Part shown: piece by piece, positions 1 to 8,187 of the stretch
Numbering within the stretch: the stretch's first letter is position 1
Layout of the letters: each line of letters starts with the position of its first letter
Assembly: GCA_001898935.1 (NCBI GenBank)
Contig: MKVT01000013.1
Location: 248,001-312,000 of the forward strand
Reading direction: 5' to 3'
Length of the DNA stretch: 64,000 bases
From: Paludibacter sp. 47-17
GTDB lineage: Bacteria; Bacteroidota; Bacteroidia; Bacteroidales; Paludibacteraceae
Translations under genes and position numbers: made by a program
The notes under the pieces: model-generated
The model's database searches: none
The model's input: only the letters and a program-made list of their open reading frames with translations
Told to the model about the DNA's origin: nothing

Positions 1-957
1 AGTATGCAAGCTCTCGTAACCATTGCTTTTGGGGATGGTAAGCCAATCGCGCAACCGCTTGGGATTGGGTTGATACATATCGGCAATGACCGAATAGGCT
101 TGCCAGCACGCAGCCTTTTCCTTCTCGACCGGAACGTCGAAAATAATCCGAATCGCAAACAAATCGTATATATTCTCGAAGTTTGTATTCTGCTTCTTGA
201 TCTTGTTGTATATCGAATGGATCGATTTCGTCCGCCCCTTAATCGAAAAGGGCAGTCCCAAGCCGGTCAGTTTGGCTTCCAGCGGTTCGATAAAGCTTTT
301 TATATACTGGTCGCGCGAACGTTTTGTCTCGTTCAGTTTCTGAGCAATATCCGTGTAAATCTCGCGATTGGTATATTTGAGCGACAAATCCTCCAATTCG
401 GTTTTGATTTTATAGAGCCCCATGCGATGGGCCAGGGGAGCAAACAGGTACGAACACTGGCGTGCCGTATGGATCCTGAAGTCATCGGGATACTGGGCCA
501 GGGTACGCATGGTATGCAACTGATCGGCAATAATAATCAGAATCACCCGTACATCTTCGGCAAACGACAGAAACAGTTTACGGAAATTTTCCGACTCAAC
601 CGATGTGTTTTTATCGTACAACTCCTTCACTTTCGATAAGCCGGAAACCACCGTCTTCACCGGCGTTTGAAAAGTCTTCTCCAGCTCCGTCGTATCCACC
701 AGCCCCGCTTCAATCTGATCGACCATCAGAATAGCCAATGCTGCTGTTTTACCCAAGCCTACCTCGTTGACTACTATATCGAGAACCGATAACTTGTGAA
801 CCAATCTAAAGCGCTTCGTGTCAGATGTTTCGGACGATGCCTCATACAACTGCCGCATCATTTTGATAAGCTCTTTACGTTCGTGATACCGGAATAATTT
901 CGGATGAGCTTTAACAAGTTTCCAATATTGTTGAGCTATAGGGGATATACCGACCAT
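1..957 (-). CDS. relA: RelA/SpoT-family (p)ppGpp synthetase, hydrolase site degenerate (partial)
   Basis: Makes the stringent-response alarmone (p)ppGpp from ATP and GDP/GTP in the cytoplasm. The ATG is at 957 and the reading frame stays open to base 1, giving 319 residues; the rest of the synthetase domain and any TGS/ACT domains lie outside the window. Residues of about 40-170 align with the HD-hydrolase domain and about 230-319 with the start of the synthetase domain (GRTKSIHSIYNKIKK, KSNGYESLHT). The His-Asp and Glu-Asp hydrolase motifs expected in SpoT/Rel enzymes are missing: ILMVDQIEAG stands where LLHDVVEDT is usual, and IADQLHTMRTL replaces LADRLHNMRTL. I infer a synthetase-only RelA-like paralogue. 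A -7 element TATATTTG (983-990, minus strand) lies 25 bases upstream. Confidence 0.88.
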   Translation of the reverse strand, partial: MVGISPIAQQYWKLVKAHPKLFRYHERKELIKMMRQLYEASSETSDTKRFRLVHKLSVLDIVVNEVGLGKTAALAILMVDQIEAGLVDTTELEKTFQTPVKTVVSGLSKVKELYDKNTSVESENFRKLFLSFAEDVRVILIIIADQLHTMRTLAQYPDDFRIHTARQCSYLFAPLAHRMGLYKIKTELEDLSLKYTNREIYTDIAQKLNETKRSRDQYIKSFIEPLEAKLTGLGLPFSIKGRTKSIHSIYNKIKKQNTNFENIYDLFAIRIIFDVPVEKEKAACWQAYSVIADMYQPNPKRLRDWLTIPKSNGYESLHT

Positions 958-1090
958 ACTACCTGCAGTTTTTGTTGATTTGCAAATATACAACAGAAAT
1001 AGAATGCTGAGTTACAAAATTAATGTAAAACTCGAAAAAGGAGTACAAAAAACACCTTAAAAAAAATTTATGCAAAAAAGCAGCCGATTA

Positions 1091-1122
1091 TTGGGAAGAT
1101 TGGATTTTCTTTCCTAAATTTG
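1091..1122 (+). promoter_or_regulatory. Bacteroidota-type promoter for the gene at 1181
   Basis: TTG at 1091-1093 is followed after 21 bases by TAAATTTG (1115-1122), matching the phylum consensus TTG-N(17-23)-TAnnTTTG. It faces right and predicts a 5' leader of about 50 bases before the ATG at 1181. A relA -7 element sits back to back on the other strand at 983-990. Confidence 0.6.
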
Positions 1123-1180
1123 CATGCTGAAATATACTTACACGAACTGTATAGCAGAATAAAACACAAAAACAAGATAG

Positions 1181-1864
1181 ATGAAAACAACAATCAAAAT
1201 TTTACTGTTAGTTGCCATTGTCGCACTGAGTTATTTTGTGATCATGAGTATTATGACTCCGATCAAGTTTGAGAACGAACGTTCCAAGCGCGAAAAAGTG
1301 GTAATCGAACGACTCATCGACCTCAGAACCGCCCAAATGGAGTTTAAAGACCAGAAAGGACGTTACACCGTGGGACTCGACACCCTGGTAAAATTTCTTC
1401 AGACCGGCAAAAAGAAAATGGTTTTGAAAGAAGGTACTCTTTCGGATGCCCAACTGGAAGCTGGACTTACCGAAGCCAAAGCAGTAAAAATTGTTCGTAG
1501 CGGAAACATGAAAGAAATCGAAGCGTACGGATTACAGCATTTCCGTCGCGATACGACGATGACCGATTTGCTCACAGCACTCTATAACGGCAAGTATACA
1601 GCACAGTCGATTGAAAACCTGCAATACATCCCATTCTCCGAAAATGAAATCTTTGAAGTAGAAATTAACAACAACTACCTCAGCACCAACAACATCTGGA
1701 TTCCGCTTATTGAAATGCGCGCTCCGTACATGGCATTCCTCGCCGATGTAAACCGTCAGGAAACATTGAACCTGATTGACTATCAGCGCAAACTGGAAAA
1801 ATATACCGGATTAAAAGTAGGTTCGGTTATCGAACCAAACAATTTCGCAGGTAACTGGGAATAA
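1181..1864 (+). CDS. Conserved membrane-anchored protein of unknown function
   Basis: A 227-residue protein with one N-terminal membrane segment (about residues 6-26) and a long soluble remainder, predicted to face the periplasm. A helical region follows the anchor (about 30-75), then a mixed domain with no catalytic motif I can name. I do not recognise a named family. It is the first gene of a rightward group with the DUF3822 gene (16 bases downstream) and rsmD, and has its own promoter at 1091-1122. Confidence 0.75.
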   Translation: MKTTIKILLLVAIVALSYFVIMSIMTPIKFENERSKREKVVIERLIDLRTAQMEFKDQKGRYTVGLDTLVKFLQTGKKKMVLKEGTLSDAQLEAGLTEAKAVKIVRSGNMKEIEAYGLQHFRRDTTMTDLLTALYNGKYTAQSIENLQYIPFSENEIFEVEINNNYLSTNNIWIPLIEMRAPYMAFLADVNRQETLNLIDYQRKLEKYTGLKVGSVIEPNNFAGNWE

Positions 1865-1880
1865 CCAACACAAGGGTAAC

Positions 1881-2609
1881 ATGCAGCGTAGTCTCGTGGA
1901 AAAACCCGATAGTCTATCCATCCGGATTCGTCCGGGTGGATTTTCTTTGTATATATATGGTGAAAATGGTCACATCATTTCACAGCGCAGCTTGTCGACC
2001 GATTTATTGCAGGCATCGACAGCCAGTATACTCGACCGGCAACCGGAAGTAATCCGACCCTATAAAAAAACAGCCATCGTATGTGAAACCAATTTTTTCA
2101 CCCTCATTCCCGATCTTTTTACCGAGCCCGGCTCCTACCGGAGCTTGCTGCAGATGCATTATCCGACGGTGGACGATAGCCAGGGCATATTCTACGAAAA
2201 ACTGCCGAAGTCGGTGCTGATTTATGCTTTGCCCAGGGTATTCATCCAGAATATACAAGCCCGGTTACCCGAAGCCGGCTTTTACTCTCACCTGCTGATA
2301 TGGCTTAAAAAAGCCGCCGAACAACCCGGCGACCAACTCATCACTTACATCAGGGAAAAAAGAATCGACTGTATGATCTTCAGTAAAAAAAGTCTGCAGT
2401 TCTACAACAGCTTCGACTACGAAACCCGCGAGGACATTGTTTATCACTGCCTGCACCTGATCGATCAGTTTCAGCTCGACACTGCCACTCTACGCCTTCA
2501 ACTGATTGGCGATGAAGAACGGGTACGCCCCGACCAACTGCTGAGCGCCTACCTTCCACAGGTAATATTTACAACACACACCCAGGAATATGAGAATTAT
2601 CAGTGGTAA
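1881..2609 (+). CDS. DUF3822 family protein
   Basis: A 242-residue soluble protein resembling the DUF3822 family, found almost only in Bacteroidota and often next to rsmD. It has no signal peptide or membrane segment. Family members look distantly like actin/HSP70-fold proteins, but no nucleotide-binding motif is clear here, so function stays unknown. Its 3' end overlaps the rsmD start by 20 bases in another frame, which suggests translational coupling. Confidence 0.78.
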   Translation: MQRSLVEKPDSLSIRIRPGGFSLYIYGENGHIISQRSLSTDLLQASTASILDRQPEVIRPYKKTAIVCETNFFTLIPDLFTEPGSYRSLLQMHYPTVDDSQGIFYEKLPKSVLIYALPRVFIQNIQARLPEAGFYSHLLIWLKKAAEQPGDQLITYIREKRIDCMIFSKKSLQFYNSFDYETREDIVYHCLHLIDQFQLDTATLRLQLIGDEERVRPDQLLSAYLPQVIFTTHTQEYENYQW

Positions 2610-3138
2610 ATTTAAAGGGAAACGAATTCCAAGTTTCGGCAAAATCGAGGCACGCCCCACCACCGATTTTGCGAAAGAAGGATTGTTCAATGTACTCAAC
2701 AATCATATTGATTTTGAAGGGCTTGCAGTACTCGACTTATTTGCAGGTACCGGAAGTATCAGCTTCGAACTCATTTCAAGAGGAAGCGCCCGGGTGATAG
2801 CCGTCGAAATGAACGAAAAACACTGCGGTTATATTCGTAAAATTGCTAATGAGCTGGATGTTACCGAACTTATTGTGCACAGGGCCGATGCATTCAGGTT
2901 CGTTTCGACCTGTAAGATGAAGTTCGACCTGATTTTTGCCGATCCTCCCTATCAACATAATGGTCTGACTGCCCTCCCCGATTTAATATTCGAACATGAC
3001 CTGTTAAACAGCGAAGGATTGCTTGTGCTGGAACATTCCGACAAACAATCCTTTACCAACCATCCCCATTTCTGGATGCACAAGCGTTACGGGAATGTAA
3101 ATTTCTCGTTTTTCACTCCGAAGCCGGAGGAGGCGTAA
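2590..3138 (+). CDS. rsmD: 16S rRNA (guanine(966)-N(2))-methyltransferase RsmD
   Basis: Methylates N2 of G966 in 16S rRNA in the small ribosomal subunit, using S-adenosylmethionine. The 182-residue length is normal. The SAM-binding loop DLFAGTGS is at about residues 49-56 and the N6/N2-methyltransferase catalytic motif DPPY at 118-121; the RPTTD element near residues 22-26 is also typical. The ATG at 2590 lies inside the end of the DUF3822 gene. The 3' end overlaps the convergent lipoprotein gene by 26 bases. Confidence 0.95.
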   Translation: MRIISGKFKGKRIPSFGKIEARPTTDFAKEGLFNVLNNHIDFEGLAVLDLFAGTGSISFELISRGSARVIAVEMNEKHCGYIRKIANELDVTELIVHRADAFRFVSTCKMKFDLIFADPPYQHNGLTALPDLIFEHDLLNSEGLLVLEHSDKQSFTNHPHFWMHKRYGNVNFSFFTPKPEEA

Positions 3139-3658
3139 ATGCTTTAATAGGGGTTTTCAACTGAAAGCTGTTCGAATTGGAGGCAAATCCGCCGTCAAAT
3201 TGCGCATTCGAAATAACTATAAATTCAAGTTTAGCCTCCTTGGAAGCTTTAGTGGCAATATACCTGAACGGAAACCGCATGGAGTTACGGGTGCCGTCCA
3301 TAATAAATTTACCTTTGTAATAATCGCTACCGGCGGTAAAGATGGTATCCATCGAAGCTTTGTCGGGAAGTACAATACGGCTTACGCTATCGGCCGACTG
3401 ATTGATGTAGAATGCCGTCAACTGATTGGCATAGGCATCCATATACAAATAGAACAATACGGTATCGCCCACTTGCATGGTGTCCATTACAAACACACCC
3501 GGCTTATCGGTGTAAAAACTATTCAGCGAATCGCCATGCTGGTTGATTGGGCGCTGGATAAAAAAGATATTGGGCGTATAGTTGGATTCTCCATTGAGGT
3601 CGCAGGATGTGAACGCAACGACCACCAATGCCAGCAATAGAAAAAATTTTGTCTTCAT
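3113..3658 (-). CDS. Putative lipoprotein of unknown function
   Basis: A 181-residue protein with a lipoprotein signal: a hydrophobic run ends in FTSC, with the lipidated Cys at residue 19. The mature part is acidic and beta-rich (many alternating V/F/Y positions) and looks like a small Ig-like or jelly-roll domain; I cannot name the family. It likely sits in the outer membrane or periplasm. It runs toward rsmD and shares its last 26 bases with it. No TAnnTTTG promoter is evident upstream. Confidence 0.75.
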   Translation of the reverse strand: MKTKFFLLLALVVVAFTSCDLNGESNYTPNIFFIQRPINQHGDSLNSFYTDKPGVFVMDTMQVGDTVLFYLYMDAYANQLTAFYINQSADSVSRIVLPDKASMDTIFTAGSDYYKGKFIMDGTRNSMRFPFRYIATKASKEAKLEFIVISNAQFDGGFASNSNSFQLKTPIKAFTPPPASE

Positions 3659-3806
3659 ACGATATTAAAATAGTGAATAGAAATGGCACGAGCCGGTTTA
3701 TTGTTTCAGCAGATGCACAATTCATGTTTTATGTTGCATCTACCCGTAATCACGAAGTAAACTTCAGCAAAAACCATACCTAAAACCTGTTTTTTGCCAA
3801 ACGAAA

Positions 3807-3840
3807 ACGACTTTAATTCCTGTTACAGAACTAAAGTCGT
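3807..3840 (-). terminator. Terminator of the tRNA-Pro transcript
   Basis: The 9-bp inverted repeat ACGACTTTA (3807-3815) / TAAAGTCGT (3832-3840) encloses a smaller CTG/CAG hairpin. Read leftward it is followed by a T-rich stretch. It lies 14 bases beyond the tRNA 3' end. Confidence 0.65.
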
Positions 3841-3853
3841 ATACTGAAAACAG

Positions 3854-3926
3854 TCGGGGTGACAAGACTCGAACCTGCGACCTCTACGTCCCGAACGTAG
3901 CGCGCTACCAACTGCGCCACACCCCG
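3854..3926 (-). tRNA. tRNA-Pro (anticodon CGG)
   Basis: The minus strand folds into a full cloverleaf: acceptor CGGGGTG/CACCCCG, D arm GCGC-AGTTGGTA-GCGC, anticodon stem CTACG/CGTAG with loop TTCGGGA (anticodon CGG, reading CCG codons), five-base variable loop, and a T arm with TTCGAGT. The discriminator base is A. The 3' CCA is not encoded and must be added by CCA-transferase. It has its own promoter (3939-3967) and terminator (3807-3840). Confidence 0.95.
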
Positions 3927-3938
3927 ATTTTCGAGCCA

Positions 3939-3967
3939 CAAAAGTACAACTTTTTTTTAATTTGCAA
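3939..3967 (-). promoter_or_regulatory. Promoter of tRNA-Pro
   Basis: On the minus strand TTG (3965-3967) is followed after 18 bases by TACTTTTG (3939-3946), a close match to the phylum consensus. It ends 12 bases before the tRNA 5' end. Confidence 0.65.
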
Positions 3968-4039
3968 AAATTTCGGAACCGATATTCGGATGAGTTTTGT
4001 CAGAAAATAAGTATCTTTGCAAAAAAAATTAACAAGCAC

Positions 4040-4780
4040 ATGTTTTTATCCGCTATAGAATCGTTTCTTCAACTACGCAATTATCCCTCATTTCAACCCA
4101 AGGTTATTTTTTTCGACATGGACGGCGTTTTGTACGACTCCATGAAAAGTCACGCATCGGCCTGGGTAAGTGCCATGACCGATATTAAAATTCCGTTTAC
4201 AGCCTACGAAGCTTATATGAACGAAGGTCGCACAGGGCAATCGACCATCGACGGAGCCTATCAGCAACACCGGGGCCGGAACGCCACTGAGGAGGAAAAA
4301 CAGCAGATCTACAAATTGAAAACGCATTATTTTGAGCTCTGTGGCCCTACCGAGAAAATGCCTTACGCACATGAGGTACTAAAAAAAGCACAACAGCAGG
4401 GCCTGGGGATTTTCATTGTTACCGGTTCGGGACAGTTAACGCTGATCGACAACCTGGAATCGTCGTTTCCCGGAGTTTTCCACAAGGAACGACTGGTGAC
4501 GGCCTTCGATGTCATTCAAGGAAAACCACATCCCGAACCCTATCTTAAAGCACTGGCAAAAGCGGGAGTACAGCCCTGGGAAGCCATGGTGATCGAGAAT
4601 GCTCCCCTGGGCGTCGAATCGGCTGTGGCTGCAGGCATATTTACCGTTGCGGTGAACACGGGTCCGCTCGAATCAAAAATACTTTACGACAGCGGCGCTA
4701 ATATCGTTTTAGACGGCGGCATGCGTGAGTTGTACGAAAAATGGGAGCAACTTTCATCCATACAAATTTTACAGCCATGA
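4040..4780 (+). CDS. HAD-superfamily hydrolase (beta-phosphoglucomutase-like)
   Basis: A 246-residue cytosolic phosphatase or phosphomutase of HAD subfamily IA; the substrate is unknown. The nucleophile motif DMDGVLYDS is at residues 26-34, the motif II region (VTGSG) near 131-135, and KPHPEPY carries the motif III lysine. Motif IV reads IENAPLGVESA, with Asn where the second acid usually sits. An ATG further upstream at 3962 is unlikely because a -7 element (TATCTTTG, 4012-4019) lies inside that extension; the ATG at 4040 fits. It overlaps the porin gene by ATGA and heads a run that continues into hisD-hisC. A role as a dedicated histidinol-phosphatase is possible but unsupported. Confidence 0.85.
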   Translation: MFLSAIESFLQLRNYPSFQPKVIFFDMDGVLYDSMKSHASAWVSAMTDIKIPFTAYEAYMNEGRTGQSTIDGAYQQHRGRNATEEEKQQIYKLKTHYFELCGPTEKMPYAHEVLKKAQQQGLGIFIVTGSGQLTLIDNLESSFPGVFHKERLVTAFDVIQGKPHPEPYLKALAKAGVQPWEAMVIENAPLGVESAVAAGIFTVAVNTGPLESKILYDSGANIVLDGGMRELYEKWEQLSSIQILQP

Positions 4781-5778
4781 AACGTCTTTTTTTTCTGGCT
4801 GTGGTACTGATCGTAGCCGGCCTTCTGTGGTCGCAGGACCTGAAAACAAAATACGAACCCTCCATCGACGGAACGATCAGGGAAAAATACGAATACAACA
4901 CGTCGCTGGAAGGCCATCGTTTCCAGGTGCGCAACGCCCGCTTTAGCGTACGTGGGGCCGTAAGTCCCTTTGCGCGCTACAAAGCCGAGATCGATTTATC
5001 CGACGAAGGTGTGACGCGTATGCTGGATGCTTATGTGGAGATGAAAGCGTCGGAACAACTGACATTCATTATCGGACAACAAAAAGTGCCTTTCAGCACC
5101 GATAATCTACGGTCGCCTCACAACTTTTTGTTTGCCAACCGATCGTTTCTGGGCAAACAGCTGGCCGGACTTCGCGATGTAGGAGCAACTCTTGAATATT
5201 CATTCGAAAAACAATTGCCTCTCGAACTGATAGCCGGTATATACAATGGAAAAGGGTTGTACAATCAGAAAGAATGGCGCAATGCACTCAGTTTCGCCAC
5301 CAGGGCAATCTATAGTCCGTCGAATTGGGAATTCACACTCAATTACAACACCATACAACCGTATGAGTTGCGCATGCACGTTTACAACGCAGGAATCATG
5401 TACACGTTTAACCAATGGCATTTCGAAGGCGAATTCTTCTACAAGCAATACGAACACAACGCATTTGTCGACACAAAAGGTTTTTTCGCCCTGGCTTCGT
5501 ACGAAATTCCGACACCCAAACTAAAAGCGATGGAAAGCATTTCGCCCCGTATCCGTTACGACAGCATGAGCGACGACAACAACGGGTTGATGAATGCCAC
5601 CACGAATACGTATACGGTGGATGATGTGGAACGCGCCCGTATTACCGGAGGCATAAATTTCAACCTTAAAAAACCTTTTATAAACGAAATTCGTTTGAAT
5701 TACGAACAGTATTTTTACTCCAACGGAACAGCGAACAACGACAATAAACTGGTCATCGAATTTGTCACCAAATTTTAA
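4777..5778 (+). CDS. Phosphate-selective porin O/P-like outer-membrane protein
   Basis: A 333-residue outer-membrane beta-barrel. A signal peptide (about residues 1-20, MKRLFFLAVVLIVAGLLWSQ) is followed by a barrel resembling OprO/OprP, and the protein ends in Phe (FVTKF), as outer-membrane barrels usually do. The ATG at 4777 overlaps the HAD stop as ATGA; an in-frame ATG at 4741 would put extra polar residues before the signal peptide and is less likely. hisD starts nine bases after the stop. Substrate is not evident. Confidence 0.82.
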   Translation: MKRLFFLAVVLIVAGLLWSQDLKTKYEPSIDGTIREKYEYNTSLEGHRFQVRNARFSVRGAVSPFARYKAEIDLSDEGVTRMLDAYVEMKASEQLTFIIGQQKVPFSTDNLRSPHNFLFANRSFLGKQLAGLRDVGATLEYSFEKQLPLELIAGIYNGKGLYNQKEWRNALSFATRAIYSPSNWEFTLNYNTIQPYELRMHVYNAGIMYTFNQWHFEGEFFYKQYEHNAFVDTKGFFALASYEIPTPKLKAMESISPRIRYDSMSDDNNGLMNATTNTYTVDDVERARITGGINFNLKKPFINEIRLNYEQYFYSNGTANNDNKLVIEFVTKF

Positions 5779-5787
5779 TTTCGTCCT

Positions 5788-7095
5788 ATGCAAGTAATTA
5801 AATATCCCGCCAGGGAGCAGTGGAGCGAACTGCTCCAACGTCCGCAGATCGATAGCAGCGCATTGCTGGGAACGGTACAGGCCGTTTTGGACGATGTCCG
5901 GAAAAACGGTGACAAGGCCGTACGTGCTTACACCGAACGGTTCGACAAGGTAACCATAACCCACCTGGAAGTAAGCAAAGACGAAATGGATGAAGCGGTA
6001 CGATCGATCGACCCCCTGCTCAAACAGGCCATTGAGATGGCCCGGCGGAACATTTGGAAATTTCACGCCGAACAGCAACACGAAACCCGGGAGATTCAAA
6101 CTTCACCGGGAGTGTATTGCTGGCAAAAGGCCATCGCGATCGAAAAAGTAGGATTATACATTCCCGGCGGCACCGCACCTTTGTTTTCAACCGTATTGAT
6201 GCTGGGGATACCTGCCAGCATTGCCGAATGCAAAGAGATTGTATTGTGTACGCCTCCCGGGAAAGACGGAAAAGTTCATCCCGCAGTGCTCTATGCTGCC
6301 AAAGTGGCAGGCGTCCACCGGATATTTAAAATTGGCGGTACCCAGGCCATAGCGGCTATGGCCTATGGCACCGAGTCAGTGCCTAAGGTCTACAAGATAT
6401 TCGGACCCGGAAACCAGTATGTTACGGCAGCAAAGCAATTGGTTTCGTTGCGCGATGTCGCTATCGATATGCCCGCTGGTCCTTCGGAAGTGGAAGTACT
6501 GGCCGACGATGCCGCCAATCCGGCCTTTGTAGCAGCCGATTTATTATCGCAGGCCGAACATGGCATCGATAGTCAATCGATCCTGATTACCGTGAGCGAA
6601 AGTCTGATTGAAAAGGTACTGGAAGAAATCGAGCGCCAGCTGCATCAACTGCCGAAGGCTGAATATGCCCGCAAATCGCTGGAAAACAGCAAAATTATAC
6701 TGGTTGGCTCGCTCGAAGAAGCAGTGATGATGACCAACGAGTATGCGCCGGAGCATTTAATTATTGCAACGCGCTACTACAAGGGAGTGGCCGAGAATAT
6801 TGTGAATGCCGGATCGGTATTTTTAGGGAACTACACCCCCGAGAGTGCGGGCGATTATGCGTCGGGCACCAACCATACCCTTCCGACCAACGGCTATGCT
6901 AAAGCATACAGCGGAGTAAACCTCGATAGTTTTGTACGTAAAGTAACTTTTCAAGAAATCAGCCGCGACGGACTGACCAATCTGAGTAATGCAATCATAC
7001 TGATGGCCGAAAACGAAGAGCTCCAGGCTCATAGCAATGCCGTCAAAATCCGGCTGGAGGAAGCGAACGACCGCGAATCCCCCATTCGTCATTAA
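5788..7095 (+). CDS. hisD: Histidinol dehydrogenase HisD
   Basis: Catalyses the last two steps of histidine synthesis, histidinol to histidine with two NAD+, in the cytoplasm. The 435 residues match the family length. Signatures are IGGTQAIAAMAYG (182-194), GPGNQYV (206-212), the metal-ligand segment SQAEHG (254-259), the catalytic EYAPEHL (318-324) and GTNHTLPT (360-367). hisC follows 14 bases downstream. No hisG lies upstream; the porin takes that place. Confidence 0.97.
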   Translation: MQVIKYPAREQWSELLQRPQIDSSALLGTVQAVLDDVRKNGDKAVRAYTERFDKVTITHLEVSKDEMDEAVRSIDPLLKQAIEMARRNIWKFHAEQQHETREIQTSPGVYCWQKAIAIEKVGLYIPGGTAPLFSTVLMLGIPASIAECKEIVLCTPPGKDGKVHPAVLYAAKVAGVHRIFKIGGTQAIAAMAYGTESVPKVYKIFGPGNQYVTAAKQLVSLRDVAIDMPAGPSEVEVLADDAANPAFVAADLLSQAEHGIDSQSILITVSESLIEKVLEEIERQLHQLPKAEYARKSLENSKIILVGSLEEAVMMTNEYAPEHLIIATRYYKGVAENIVNAGSVFLGNYTPESAGDYASGTNHTLPTNGYAKAYSGVNLDSFVRKVTFQEISRDGLTNLSNAIILMAENEELQAHSNAVKIRLEEANDRESPIRH

Positions 7096-7109
7096 TATTA
7101 TTTTTTACT

Positions 7110-8141
7110 ATGGATATCAATAAATTAGTACGCAAAAACATAGCCGAACTCCATCCTTATTCGTGTGCCCGCGACGAGTTCAAGGGAGAAGCTTCGGTAT
7201 ACTTGGATGCCAACGAGAATCCCTGGAATTCGCCCTACAACCGCTACCCCGATCCTTTGCAATGGGAACTGAAAGAAGGTATTTCAAGGCTCAAGGGAGT
7301 AGCTGCCGGCAATATTTTTCTTGGAAATGGTTCCGACGAACCGATCGATTTATTGTATCGTGCATTTTGCGAACCCGGCACCGACAATGTAGTGGCTATA
7401 GAGCCTACCTATGGGATGTACAAGGTGTGCGCCGGCATCAACAATGTTGAATACCGGACGGTAGGACTGAACGACCGTTTCGATATCGATGCCGATGCGC
7501 TGTTGAAGGTCTGCGATGCCAACACCAAACTAATCTGGCTTTGTTCGCCCAATAACCCGACGGGAAACAGCCTCGACGCTCAACAAATTCACAGGCTGAT
7601 CCAACAATTCAGTGGAATCGTAGTGTTGGATGAGGCTTATATCGACTTTTCGGAACACGAGAGTTTCGCAGCTTATCTCCAACGCTATACCAATCTGGTA
7701 ATACTACAGACTTTTTCGAAGGCCTGGGGAAGCGCTGCCATCAGGCTGGGGATGGCTTTTGCCGATACAGCCATCATTCAGGTATTAAACAAAATAAAAT
7801 ACCCTTACAATATCAATATCCTTACGCAAAAGCAGGCTCTTAAACTACTGGAACAGGAAAAATCGGTCAGCAACTGGATCGATGTTTTACTGAAACAACG
7901 CAGCTGGCTTCGCGACGCATTATCGGAGTTAAGCTATGTAAAACAGATTTATCCTTCGGATGCCAATTTTATCTTAATTAAGGTCGACGATGCCAATGCG
8001 TTGTATCATTTTCTGGTCGGCCGGGGGATTATCGTACGCAACAGAAACACGGTATCGCTCTGTTTAGGCTGTATACGCATTACGGTGGGTAGTCCGGAAG
8101 AAAACAAGATTTTAATCGACACCATGAAGATATTCGGATAA
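7110..8141 (+). CDS. hisC: Histidinol-phosphate aminotransferase HisC
   Basis: PLP-dependent transamination of imidazole-acetol phosphate with glutamate to give histidinol phosphate. The 343-residue fold-type I enzyme has SPNNPTG (146-152), DEAYIDF (174-180) and the Schiff-base lysine in TFSKAWG (K204). It ends the rightward transcript and is followed directly by a strong hairpin (8141-8187). hisB is not adjacent. Confidence 0.96.
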   Translation: MDINKLVRKNIAELHPYSCARDEFKGEASVYLDANENPWNSPYNRYPDPLQWELKEGISRLKGVAAGNIFLGNGSDEPIDLLYRAFCEPGTDNVVAIEPTYGMYKVCAGINNVEYRTVGLNDRFDIDADALLKVCDANTKLIWLCSPNNPTGNSLDAQQIHRLIQQFSGIVVLDEAYIDFSEHESFAAYLQRYTNLVILQTFSKAWGSAAIRLGMAFADTAIIQVLNKIKYPYNINILTQKQALKLLEQEKSVSNWIDVLLKQRSWLRDALSELSYVKQIYPSDANFILIKVDDANALYHFLVGRGIIVRNRNTVSLCLGCIRITVGSPEENKILIDTMKIFG

Positions 8142-8187
8142 ACAACACAGCCGGCCGGTTAATTCCAATACTGCCGGCTGTGTTGTT
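8141..8187. terminator. Bidirectional terminator between hisC and fmt
   Basis: A perfect 15-bp stem, AACAACACAGCCGGC (8141-8155) with its complement at 8173-8187, closes a 17-base loop. It lies between two convergent genes; its left arm starts on the last base of hisC and its right arm ends on the fmt stop. Confidence 0.8.

Noticed and set aside
3684-3703. Possible sigma-54 promoter beginning TGGCAC near 3684
   Set aside because: The -12 GC is not present at the required spacing.
3962-4039. N-terminal extension of the HAD protein
   Set aside because: Contains the -7 promoter element and has no homology.
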